This document shows positions 6,979-14,821 of a DNA stretch of 39,874 bases, piece after piece (position 1 is the stretch's first letter; each line of letters begins with the position of its first letter). The DNA is from Alphaproteobacteria bacterium (GTDB lineage: Bacteria; Pseudomonadota; Alphaproteobacteria; JAOXRX01), in the NCBI GenBank assembly GCA_025800285.1, contig JAOXRX010000102.1:1-39874 (forward strand). The letters are read 5' to 3'. The position numbers and the translations under genes were made by a program. The notes under the pieces were generated by a model. It was not told the origin of the DNA and did no database searches. It worked only from the letters and a program-made list of their open reading frames with translations.

Positions 6979-9873
6979 ATGATAAAAAAGACATGTCATT
7001 TTTCAATTAAGCTATTTTGTGAAATAGTTGCAGTTGCAGTAGTTGGTATTTTACTTCTGCTAGGCTTGTCTATATATAAACTATCAAAAGATCCTATAAG
7101 CTTAAATAGAATAACTCCTTATGTGCAAGATAGTGTAAAACATTTATCTCCAGATATTAATTTTAATAGTGATGAGGGATATTTGATGTTTGAAGATGGG
7201 CAATTTAAAGTTGTCTTTCGAGATGTTAGTTTATCTTTAGCTGATGCTTCAACTGTTGATGTGAAGAGTTTAAAGCTGTCTTTTTCTTTAGCATCTATAA
7301 TTCAAAAAATACCATCAAAAATAGAGGTGTCATCGGCAAACATATTTTTTAGATTAAATAAAAGCGGTAAGGTTGGTGTTCAAATAGGTAAAGCAGAAGC
7401 GATTGCTGGCTCTATACCTATGTCTCAAAAAATAGCAAATACATTATTAGATGAGAATTTTTCTGCACTTGAAAGCATATCTTTTTCTGATACTAATTTC
7501 TTTTTTCATAATGAAATTAAGAACGAAGATTGGAAGTTTGAGAATATAAATATTATAGTTTCAAGAGATGAGGCTGGAAATGTAATTTCTCAAGCTAATT
7601 TAAAACTTAATGATGAGACAGTAAAACTATCAACATTATATGATGCGAATAGTTTGCATACTAATCTTATATTAGATTTTGAAACACTAAATATTTCAAG
7701 CTTCTCGGATAGATATGAATCTCTTCAAGATATTAATGCTATATTGACAGGTAGCTTATTTGTAGATGTTGATGATGATTTGAATATTCATTTAGTGGAA
7801 TTGTCTGGAACTATTGAAAAAGGTTCTAATATATATTTAAAATCCATATATGAAGATAAAATTGATTTGTATGGATCTTTTTCGGGGGTTTATAAAGAAG
7901 ACCTTGTTAAGTTAAATAAGCTTAACTTAAATATAGGAAATATAACAACAAATAATAAGATTGATATTGATTTGTCAGAGGAAAAAGTTACCTTCTCATA
8001 TGAATTGGATGCAAATAAATTTTCTATAAGTGAAACAGAAAAGTATTGGCCTAAGTTTGCCGCTCCTGGAGCAAGAGGCTGGGTGACAAAACATTTAAAA
8101 GATGGCTATGCTAATTATGTTAATATGAATATATCTGGATCTTATGATAAGGATGATAACACACTTTATTTTAAAGAGCTTGGTGGCTATATAGACTTCT
8201 CTAATATGACAGTAGACTATGTATTTACAATGCCTGGTGTGAAAAATGCTAAAGGTAGAGCTAATTTTGATCGAACAGGATTTTATATAGATGTTGAAGA
8301 AGGGAACATTAATGATGTTTTTGTGCAAAAGGGATCAAAGGTAAGTATTCCTTTTGAGGATTCTAATGTAGCTATTGATGTAAATCTCAAAGGTGGTGCA
8401 AAAACTGTTATGGAGGTTTTAAATCATGAGCCTCTTCAGTATATAGATTTGATTAACATATCGACAGAGGAAGTTTCTGGTGAAGTTAATGGTAATTTAA
8501 AATTAGATATTCCAACGGATAGTGATAATATAAAGGTTAAAGTGGATGCGAATCTAAAAGATATCTCAATACCAAATTTAATTTTAAAACAAAATTTAAA
8601 AAGAGCAAATGGTAATCTTAAAGTAACAAATGATGATTTAGTATTAAATGCTCATGGTGTTTTTGATAAAGCTGAATTAGATATTAATTGGCATGAGTAC
8701 TTCTCTGAAGATTCTGAGAATGATACTGTTGCTGATATGCAAGGTACGGCGGATATTTCTTTTTTGAAAGATTTAGGAGTTATAGACTTAACAGGAGTTA
8801 TTAAAAATGATGTTCCTGCATCTTGTTTATATAAATCAAAGAGTGGTAAGTCAAGTATTGAAGTTAAAAGTGATTTGTTAGGAACAGATATTGATTTATC
8901 ACCTGTGCCATACAAAAAAGCTGAAGATGAAACAGCAAGCTTAAGTTTGTTAGTTAATTTAAAAGACGGAGAATTCTCAGATCTTGATAATATTGTTCTT
9001 ATAGATGAAGGTATATCTCTTAAGGGGTGGTATGCAGGAAGAGTTCTATATTTATCTGAATTAAAGATGCCAGAAAACAAAATTGATATATCTGGGTATT
9101 ATGAAACAGAGAAAGATAATGTGCCAAACATAGATATTGAAGGCATAATAGGTAATGCAGTAAGTTTAAAAATATTGCCTGATAATAATACTAATAACAT
9201 TAATGTTCAGGTGAAAAGCTTGGGAGCAACTCTTAGGAGCTTAGAAATATGGAATAATTTATACGGCGGTAACTTTTCTATAGTTGGTAAATCAACTATG
9301 GATGATAAAGAAGTTCTTAAAGGAGAGCTTAGAATGACAAACTTCAATGTTGTTAATATGGATACTTTAACTACAATTCTTGGAGCTATGTCATTAAGTG
9401 GTCTTAGTGAAGCTCTTAATGGAGAAGGGATTAGATTCGATAAGTTGTCTTCAGACTTTATATGGGATTATAAGAAAAATCAGTTTATATTTAAAGATGG
9501 TAAAACAAAAGGATCTTCTTTAGGGCTTACATTTAATAATATATGGGATACAAAAAATAATACTATTGCGATGGAGGGAACAGTCGCTCCTTTACAAGGG
9601 TTAAGTGAAACAATAAAAAATATACCGATTATTGGTAAAGTTCTAACGGGGGTTAATCAAGATGGTATATTTGGAGCTAAATACTCAGTTAAAGGTCCTC
9701 TGTCTAAGCCTAAAGCAAGTGTGAATGTAGCTTCATCATTAGCTCCAGGGTTTTTGAGAGATCTTTTCTTCTCTGAGGAAGACTTGCAAAAAACTATAAA
9801 AAAAGAAAATCAAAAAAAAGAAGATAATCAGAAAAAACAAGAGGATATAGATAAAGCTAGAGGAATAAAGTAA
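6979..9873 (+). CDS. AsmA-like / YhdP-type (DUF3971) envelope protein
   Basis: The 964-residue protein has one N-terminal membrane helix (about 15-35) and a long beta-rich periplasmic part, the layout of AsmA-superfamily proteins such as YhdP and TamB. These are thought to form bridges carrying phospholipids to the outer membrane. The C terminus has the recognisable segment LQGLSETIKNIPIIGKVLTG, then GPLSKPKASVNVASSLAPGF, typical of the AsmA C-terminal/DUF3971 region in Alphaproteobacteria. A Lys/Gln/Glu-rich tail ends the protein. No strong ribosome-binding site is visible before the ATG at 6979. It lies 38 nt after dnaJ on the same strand, which may allow read-through. Confidence 0.82.
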   Translation: MIKKTCHFSIKLFCEIVAVAVVGILLLLGLSIYKLSKDPISLNRITPYVQDSVKHLSPDINFNSDEGYLMFEDGQFKVVFRDVSLSLADASTVDVKSLKLSFSLASIIQKIPSKIEVSSANIFFRLNKSGKVGVQIGKAEAIAGSIPMSQKIANTLLDENFSALESISFSDTNFFFHNEIKNEDWKFENINIIVSRDEAGNVISQANLKLNDETVKLSTLYDANSLHTNLILDFETLNISSFSDRYESLQDINAILTGSLFVDVDDDLNIHLVELSGTIEKGSNIYLKSIYEDKIDLYGSFSGVYKEDLVKLNKLNLNIGNITTNNKIDIDLSEEKVTFSYELDANKFSISETEKYWPKFAAPGARGWVTKHLKDGYANYVNMNISGSYDKDDNTLYFKELGGYIDFSNMTVDYVFTMPGVKNAKGRANFDRTGFYIDVEEGNINDVFVQKGSKVSIPFEDSNVAIDVNLKGGAKTVMEVLNHEPLQYIDLINISTEEVSGEVNGNLKLDIPTDSDNIKVKVDANLKDISIPNLILKQNLKRANGNLKVTNDDLVLNAHGVFDKAELDINWHEYFSEDSENDTVADMQGTADISFLKDLGVIDLTGVIKNDVPASCLYKSKSGKSSIEVKSDLLGTDIDLSPVPYKKAEDETASLSLLVNLKDGEFSDLDNIVLIDEGISLKGWYAGRVLYLSELKMPENKIDISGYYETEKDNVPNIDIEGIIGNAVSLKILPDNNTNNINVQVKSLGATLRSLEIWNNLYGGNFSIVGKSTMDDKEVLKGELRMTNFNVVNMDTLTTILGAMSLSGLSEALNGEGIRFDKLSSDFIWDYKKNQFIFKDGKTKGSSLGLTFNNIWDTKNNTIAMEGTVAPLQGLSETIKNIPIIGKVLTGVNQDGIFGAKYSVKGPLSKPKASVNVASSLAPGFLRDLFFSEEDLQKTIKKENQKKEDNQKKQEDIDKARGIK

Positions 9874-9877
9874 ATAC

Positions 9878-9906
9878 TTGACAAAATCTATATCTTAATG
9901 TATATT
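9878..9906 (+). promoter_or_regulatory. Strong sigma70-type promoter for rpmI-rplT
   Basis: A perfect TTGACA (9878-9883), a 17-nt spacer and TATATT (9901-9906). It is the best -35 match I found in the window and starts 5 nt after the preceding stop codon. Confidence 0.85.
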
Positions 9907-9916
9907 TACAGCTCAA

Positions 9917-9965
9917 TGAGTTTTCGGGCTAAATAGGCATGCCTTGATTACTTAAAAGAAACTCA
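9917..9965 (+). promoter_or_regulatory. Structured leader before rpmI, possible r-protein operator
   Basis: TGAGTTT (9917-9923) pairs perfectly with AAACTCA (9959-9965). The enclosed loop holds the palindrome GGCATGCC. The rpmI ribosome-binding site AAGGAG follows at once. L20 represses its own operon by binding leader RNA in other bacteria, so this may be an autoregulatory site. I did not match it to a known L20 leader. Confidence 0.4.
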
Positions 9966-9984
9966 AAATAATAAGGAGAAGAAA

Positions 9985-10188
9985 ATGCCAAAACTAAAAA
10001 CTAAAAAAGCTGCTGCTAAAAGATTTAAAATCACAGCATCAGGAAAAGTTAAAAGAACAAGAGCTTTTACTAGCCACCTTATGTCAAATAAGGATCATAA
10101 AAACAAAAGAAACCTAAGAGGGACTACAGTGGTTGCTGCTGCGGATGCTAAAGTAATCAAAAAATGTTTCTTGGTAAATTCTAAATAA
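9985..10188 (+). CDS. rpmI: 50S ribosomal protein L35
   Basis: The 67-residue, very basic protein starts [14 protein letters not shown] and contains the family's TASGKVKR...SH motif and NLRG segment. AAGGAG lies 7-12 nt before the ATG. It is the first gene of a two-gene operon with rplT, 15 nt apart. infC, often first in this operon in other bacteria, is not upstream here. Confidence 0.98.
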   Translation: MPKLKTKKAAAKRFKITASGKVKRTRAFTSHLMSNKDHKNKRNLRGTTVVAAADAKVIKKCFLVNSK

Positions 10189-10203
10189 TAAGGAGATATA
10201 AAA

Positions 10204-10557
10204 ATGGCTAGAGTTAAAAGAGGTGTTACAAACCATAAAAGACATAAAAAGATTATCAAAATGGCTAAAGGTCATAGAGGTAGAAGAAAAAACTGTTTCA
10301 GAACTGCGATTCAGTCTGTAGAAAAATCTCTACAATATGCATATAGAGACAGAAGAACAAACAAAAGAAACTTTAGAAGACTTTGGATTCAAAGAATCAA
10401 TGCTGCTACAAGACAGCATGATATGACTTATTCTTCATTCATCAACGGATTGACAAAAGCTGGTGTTGAAGTTAATAGAAAAATGCTTTCAGAAGTAGCA
10501 ATTGCTGATCCTAAAGCCTTTAGAAGCCTTGTTGAAACTGCAAAGAAGGCTCTATAA
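10204..10557 (+). CDS. rplT: 50S ribosomal protein L20
   Basis: The 117-residue protein is full length. It has the conserved start MARVKRGV, the [15 protein letters not shown] segment and the [21 protein letters not shown]-type helix region. L20 is an early 23S-binding assembly protein and, in other bacteria, represses its own operon. AAGGAG is at the right distance. A strong terminator lies about 55 nt downstream, so rpmI-rplT is a closed unit. Confidence 0.98.
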   Translation: MARVKRGVTNHKRHKKIIKMAKGHRGRRKNCFRTAIQSVEKSLQYAYRDRRTNKRNFRRLWIQRINAATRQHDMTYSSFINGLTKAGVEVNRKMLSEVAIADPKAFRSLVETAKKAL

Positions 10558-10608
10558 TATAAAATCAATATAAAATTATTAACCAAAAAAATATAAGGTT
10601 AAAAAATA

Positions 10609-10648
10609 TAAAAAGAGTTAGTCTTTGTAGTAAGACTAGCTCTTTTTT
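10609..10648 (+). terminator. Rho-independent terminator after rplT
   Basis: The stem AAGAGTTAGTCTT/AAGACTAGCTCTT (one G-T wobble) has a 6-nt loop and a T6 tail. Confidence 0.92.
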
Positions 10649-10703
10649 ATTTTGTAATAAGTTTTGAATGGTTAAAGTAAAGAAATATTAAAAGGAAATG
10701 TTC

Positions 10704-12500
10704 ATGAAACATAATGAAAAAATAGATGCAAAGATTCCTAATAAGCTTTTAGGATTCTTTTACCACTTCTTAAAACCTCATAAGTATGCTTTTATATTTT
10801 CGTCACTATTTATTCTGGTTTTTATAAGCCTTAATAGCTTGTTTCTACCATTTATATTAAAAGGGATTATAAATAAAGTAACTGTTTTTGAAGGAGATTT
10901 AAGCGAATCGTTTTATATTATTACAAAAGGATTAATTGCTTATGTTGTTTTTTCTTTATTTGGTACTGTTTTTATATCTTCTGCAGGATTGTTAGAAAAA
11001 AAATTCCAACCAGATGTTATAGCAGATATTAATGTTCAACTAACTTCTAGTGTTCATGGGCATTCATATAAGTATTTCTCTGATAATTTTGGAGGTAGTC
11101 TAGCTAATAAAATAAGTGATTTATCTAATTACTTTTTTGATATATTGGGGACAGTATTTTGGAAGTTTATGCCTACAATTATTATCCTGTCAATTAATAT
11201 ATTTTTATTCTCTCTAATAAGTTTAAAATTAGGAGCTTTATTGGCTATATTTGTTTTTATACATTTTTCTTATACAATTTATAGGATGCCTGTTTTAAAG
11301 AAGAAGTTTAAAAAACATTCAGAAGAGATAAGTGTCGTAAAGGGAAAAATAGTTGATAGTTTAACTAATTTTGCTGTAGTGAAGTTAAATTCAAAACAGT
11401 TCTTTGAAGAAAGAGAAATTTTTAAAGCTCATGAAAAAGAGAAGTATTATAGCAGAAAAGTTTGGTCATCAAGTCACAGAACATGGGTGCCTTTAGGGAT
11501 TTTAAGTGATTCTTTCGGTGCTATTCTTGCTGTTTTGGTCTTCTATTTGTATTCTAAGAGAGAAATTGGTTTAGGAGATGTCTCTTATGCCTTTATGGTT
11601 TTAGGAACTATATATAAAAGTTTGTGGGACTTTAATAAAGTTATTTTAAAGTTTTTAAGCAATGTTAGCAAAATGCAAAGAGCATTAGATACTCTTTTAA
11701 TGCCGTATGAAGTAAAAGATAAAAATAATGCTAAAGATATGAAAGTATCAAGGGGAGATATATTGTTTGATAAAATATCTTTTCATTATGGCAATAGAAG
11801 ATATATATTTAAAAATTTTAACCTTCATATCAAACCAGGGGAAAAAGTCGGACTAGTTGGTTCGTCAGGAGCTGGTAAAACAACTTTAGTTAATCTTTTG
11901 CTACGATTGTTTGATGTGCAAAAAGGAGGGGTTTTAATCGACGGACAAAATATATCTGAAGTTAAACAAAAATCTCTTAGAGATAATATAAGTGTTGTTA
12001 CTCAAGATAGTACACTTTTCCACAGAAGCTTAAAAGATAATATATCTTATGTAAAACAGAATGCTTCTTTAAAAGAAATTAGAGAAGCTGCTCAGAAAGC
12101 TGGAGCGGATGAATTTATTTCTCAATTGTCAAAGAAATATAAAACTTTAGTAGGAGAGCGAGGTATAAAACTTTCTGGAGGACAAAGACAAAGAGTTAAT
12201 ATCGCAAGAACTATATTAAAGGATGCTCCAATATTAGTACTGGATGAGGCTACATCGGCTCTTGATAGTGAAACAGAAACATATATACAAAAAACTTTTA
12301 AAGAGATAATGAAAGGTAAGACAACCATTGCTATTGCTCATAGACTTTCAACTCTTAAATTGATGGATAGAATAGTAGTTATAGAAAAGGGTAAGATTGT
12401 TGAAGAAGGAACTCATAAACAATTATTGAAAAATAATGGAACTTATGCTAAGTTGTGGGAAATGCAATCTGGCGATTTTATTGGAAAGGAAGATTTATAG
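10704..12500 (+). CDS. ABC transporter, fused membrane and ATPase domains (ABCB/MsbA-like)
   Basis: I prefer the ATG at 10704, because AAAGGA ends 7 nt before it. The ATG at 10698 would leave only one base. The product is about 598 residues. The N-terminal half carries six membrane helices of the type-I exporter fold. The C-terminal half is an ATPase with Walker A GSSGAGKTTL (about residue 386), signature LSGGQRQRVN (about 490), Walker B ILVLDEATSALD and the H-loop in IAHRLSTL. Such half-transporters act as homodimers to export lipids, peptides or drugs. The substrate cannot be read from sequence. It interrupts the common rplT-pheS adjacency and lies after the rplT terminator, so it needs its own promoter. 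Confidence 0.93.
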   Translation: MKHNEKIDAKIPNKLLGFFYHFLKPHKYAFIFSSLFILVFISLNSLFLPFILKGIINKVTVFEGDLSESFYIITKGLIAYVVFSLFGTVFISSAGLLEKKFQPDVIADINVQLTSSVHGHSYKYFSDNFGGSLANKISDLSNYFFDILGTVFWKFMPTIIILSINIFLFSLISLKLGALLAIFVFIHFSYTIYRMPVLKKKFKKHSEEISVVKGKIVDSLTNFAVVKLNSKQFFEEREIFKAHEKEKYYSRKVWSSSHRTWVPLGILSDSFGAILAVLVFYLYSKREIGLGDVSYAFMVLGTIYKSLWDFNKVILKFLSNVSKMQRALDTLLMPYEVKDKNNAKDMKVSRGDILFDKISFHYGNRRYIFKNFNLHIKPGEKVGLVGSSGAGKTTLVNLLLRLFDVQKGGVLIDGQNISEVKQKSLRDNISVVTQDSTLFHRSLKDNISYVKQNASLKEIREAAQKAGADEFISQLSKKYKTLVGERGIKLSGGQRQRVNIARTILKDAPILVLDEATSALDSETETYIQKTFKEIMKGKTTIAIAHRLSTLKLMDRIVVIEKGKIVEEGTHKQLLKNNGTYAKLWEMQSGDFIGKEDL

Positions 12501-12646
12501 GTTTATGGATAAGTTATACTGTACATAAATGCAGGAGATTTAAGACATATAAAAAAGGTATGAGAAAAGAAAGATAACTTGATAAATACAAAAAAATGAA
12601 GATAGAAAATATTTGTGTGATAAGTTATTTTTCATAAAAACAATAT

Positions 12647-12735
12647 TGTCATTCTGAGAGAGTGTTGAGTTTATAGAAACACGAACTGAAGGGGCTCAGA
12701 GATTCTTCGACTCCTTATAGTCACTCATAATGACA
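12647..12735. repeat. Inverted-repeat element A (MITE/REP-like)
   Basis: Terminal TGTCATTCTGAG and CTCATAATGACA are inverse complements with one mismatch. The right arm is the inverse complement of the arm seen at the left of the element at 17537 (it contains GACTCCTTATAGTC). There is no ORF. It lies just upstream of pheS. The rest of the gap from 12501 holds nothing I can name. Confidence 0.75.
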
Positions 12736-12760
12736 GAGAAAAAAAGAGGTTAATAAAAAA

Positions 12761-13834
12761 ATGGAACTAGAACAATTAAAAGAAGAATTAATAAATGAAG
12801 TGAGTGCAATAGACACTCCTGAAAAGCTTGAAGAAGCTAGAGTTAAAATACTTGGTAAAAAAGGTGTGCTTACAACTCAAATGAAATCTCTAGGAGGGAT
12901 GTCTCCTGAAGAGAGAAAAGTTGCTGGTCCATTATTGAACTCTACAAAAGTAGAAATTACAAATCTTATTGAAGAAAAAGTAACAGCTTTTAAAGCAGAG
13001 CAAATGAATAAAAGATTAGAAACAGAGAAAGTTGATGTTACTCTATCTGCTAGACCAAAAGCAGAAGGGAAAGTTCATCCTATTTCTCAAACAATTGACG
13101 AGCTTACAGCTATTCTTGGAGATATGGGATTCTCTGTAGCAGAAGGTCCAGATGTTGAAACAATATTTAACAATTTTGATGCATTAAATACTCCTAAATA
13201 TCACCCTGCTAGAGAAGCAACAGATACTTTTTATATGCCAGAAAAAGATGGGCAAAAAAGAGTGCTTAGAACTCAAACTTCAGCTGTTCAAATCAGAACA
13301 ATGACATCTCAAGAATTGCCAATTAAAATTATTTGTCCTGGTAAAACTTATAGAAATGATAGTGATGCAACTCACTCACCAATGTTCCATCAATTAGAGG
13401 CTCTTATCGTTGAAGAAAAAGGGAAAATAACAATGGCAAACTTGAAGTGGACAATTGAAGAAATGTTTGCAAAATTCTTTGAATTAGATGAAATGCCAAT
13501 GAGATTAAGACCTCATTGTTTCCCATTCACTGAGCCTTCAGCTGAGGTGGATATTAGTTATTCAAAAGATAGTGGTAATATAAAAATTGGTAAAGGTGAG
13601 AACTGGTTAGAAGTTGCTGGTTGTGGAATGGTGCATCCTAAAGTTTTAGAGAACTGTGGAATTGATAGCTCTAAATATCAAGGTTTCGCTTTTGGATTCG
13701 GTATTGATAGACTTGCTATGTTAAAATATGGTATGCCAGATATTCGTTCATTCTTTGAGGCTGATGCAAGATGGATTTCTCATTATGGATTTAGTTTCTG
13801 TTCAGAGCCAAACTTAGTTATGGGTAAAAAATAG
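12761..13834 (+). CDS. pheS: Phenylalanyl-tRNA synthetase alpha subunit
   Basis: The 357-residue protein is the catalytic alpha chain of the alpha2-beta2 enzyme that charges tRNA-Phe. An N-terminal coiled coil (about 1-85) binds tRNA. Class II motif 2 is seen around PGKTYRNDSDATHSPMFHQ, and motif 3 as GFGIDRLAMLKYGMPDIR. KYHPAREATDTFY is also diagnostic. GAGGT lies about 12 nt before the ATG. pheT does not follow directly: a hydrolase gene sits between. A repeat element occupies the region just upstream, so any promoter must lie within or before it. Confidence 0.98.
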   Translation: MELEQLKEELINEVSAIDTPEKLEEARVKILGKKGVLTTQMKSLGGMSPEERKVAGPLLNSTKVEITNLIEEKVTAFKAEQMNKRLETEKVDVTLSARPKAEGKVHPISQTIDELTAILGDMGFSVAEGPDVETIFNNFDALNTPKYHPAREATDTFYMPEKDGQKRVLRTQTSAVQIRTMTSQELPIKIICPGKTYRNDSDATHSPMFHQLEALIVEEKGKITMANLKWTIEEMFAKFFELDEMPMRLRPHCFPFTEPSAEVDISYSKDSGNIKIGKGENWLEVAGCGMVHPKVLENCGIDSSKYQGFAFGFGIDRLAMLKYGMPDIRSFFEADARWISHYGFSFCSEPNLVMGKK

Positions 13835-13884
13835 AACTTTATATACAGGAGTAACTTCTGATTAATTAAAAAGGAAAATATAAT

Positions 13885-14817
13885 ATGAGAATATTAAGCA
13901 TATTTAAGAAAGAGATAAAACCAATAGAAGAAGGTTATCTTTCAGAAGAAGATGGTCATAGAGTATATTGGGCAAGATATGGTAATGCAGAAGGTAAGAC
14001 TATATTAACATTCCATGGGGGTCCAGGAGGATCTAGTAAACCAAGGCATGCGAAAAGTTTTGATTTAAAGAAATATAATGTAATTGTATTTGACCAAAGA
14101 GGATGTGGAAGATCTGAACCTTTAGGGAAATTAGAAAATAACACTACAGAAAAAATTATTTCTGATGCTAAAAGAATTGTTGATTTATTAAAAGTTAAAA
14201 AGCTTATTATAGTTGGTGGCTCTTGGGGCTCGACTTTAGCTTTGTTGTTTTGTGAAAAGTTCCCTAAAATGATAGATAAAATTATATTGAGTAATATATT
14301 TTTAGCAAATAAATTCGCGGATAAGTGGGCTTTTGAACATACAGCTAATATGTATCCTGATGCCGCAGAAAAAATGCTAAAGGATAAACCTAAAAATAAA
14401 AGTCTTGCAAAATATTACTTAGATTTAATTACTTCTAAAAAAGAAACTGATATAGTAAATGCTATGAATAACTTTGGTAAATACGAATATACAATAGGTA
14501 AATTAGATGTGAAAATTGATGATGAAGTTAACTTAAATAGAGTAAATAACACTAAAGTGTTTCTGCATTTTATGAAGAATAAATATTTTATAAAAGAGAA
14601 TCAAATTTTAGAAAATATAAAATCTATATCAAATAAGAAGTGTTTGATTATACATAACAGATTGGACTTAACATGCCCTCTTAAGGGAGCTTGGGACTTA
14701 AATCAGATGATGAAAAAGTCAAAGTTAGTTATATTACCGGTTTTAGGACATAATATTTATAGACCAGAGAGTCTTAAAAAGGTTAATAAAGAAATAATGG
14801 AATTTTTGAAAGGATAA
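13885..14817 (+). CDS. Prolyl iminopeptidase-like alpha/beta hydrolase (S33)
   Basis: The 310-residue protein has the S33 layout. The oxyanion motif FHGGPGGS lies at about 53-60. FDQRGCGRSEP lies at about 80. The nucleophile elbow GGSWGSTLAL carries the catalytic Ser. A helical lid follows, then a late Asp in NRLDLTCPLKGAWDL and His in LGHN. Family members cleave N-terminal proline from peptides, and some act on other amides or esters. HGGPGG and DQRGCG.S are typical of prolyl aminopeptidase. There is no signal peptide, so it is cytoplasmic. It sits between pheS and pheT, with pheT starting 4 nt after its stop, so the three are probably co-transcribed. Confidence 0.88.
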   Translation: MRILSIFKKEIKPIEEGYLSEEDGHRVYWARYGNAEGKTILTFHGGPGGSSKPRHAKSFDLKKYNVIVFDQRGCGRSEPLGKLENNTTEKIISDAKRIVDLLKVKKLIIVGGSWGSTLALLFCEKFPKMIDKIILSNIFLANKFADKWAFEHTANMYPDAAEKMLKDKPKNKSLAKYYLDLITSKKETDIVNAMNNFGKYEYTIGKLDVKIDDEVNLNRVNNTKVFLHFMKNKYFIKENQILENIKSISNKKCLIIHNRLDLTCPLKGAWDLNQMMKKSKLVILPVLGHNIYRPESLKKVNKEIMEFLKG

Positions 14818-14821
14818 TAGA

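Noticed and set aside
8652-9080. Minus-strand ORF of 142 codons
   Set aside because: It is antisense to the AsmA-like gene and has a composition expected of a shadow frame, with no ribosome-binding site or motif.
12501-12646. Possible tRNA or small RNA before pheS
   Set aside because: No cloverleaf, TTCGANNC T-loop or CCA end is visible. The stretch looks like unconstrained AT-rich sequence.
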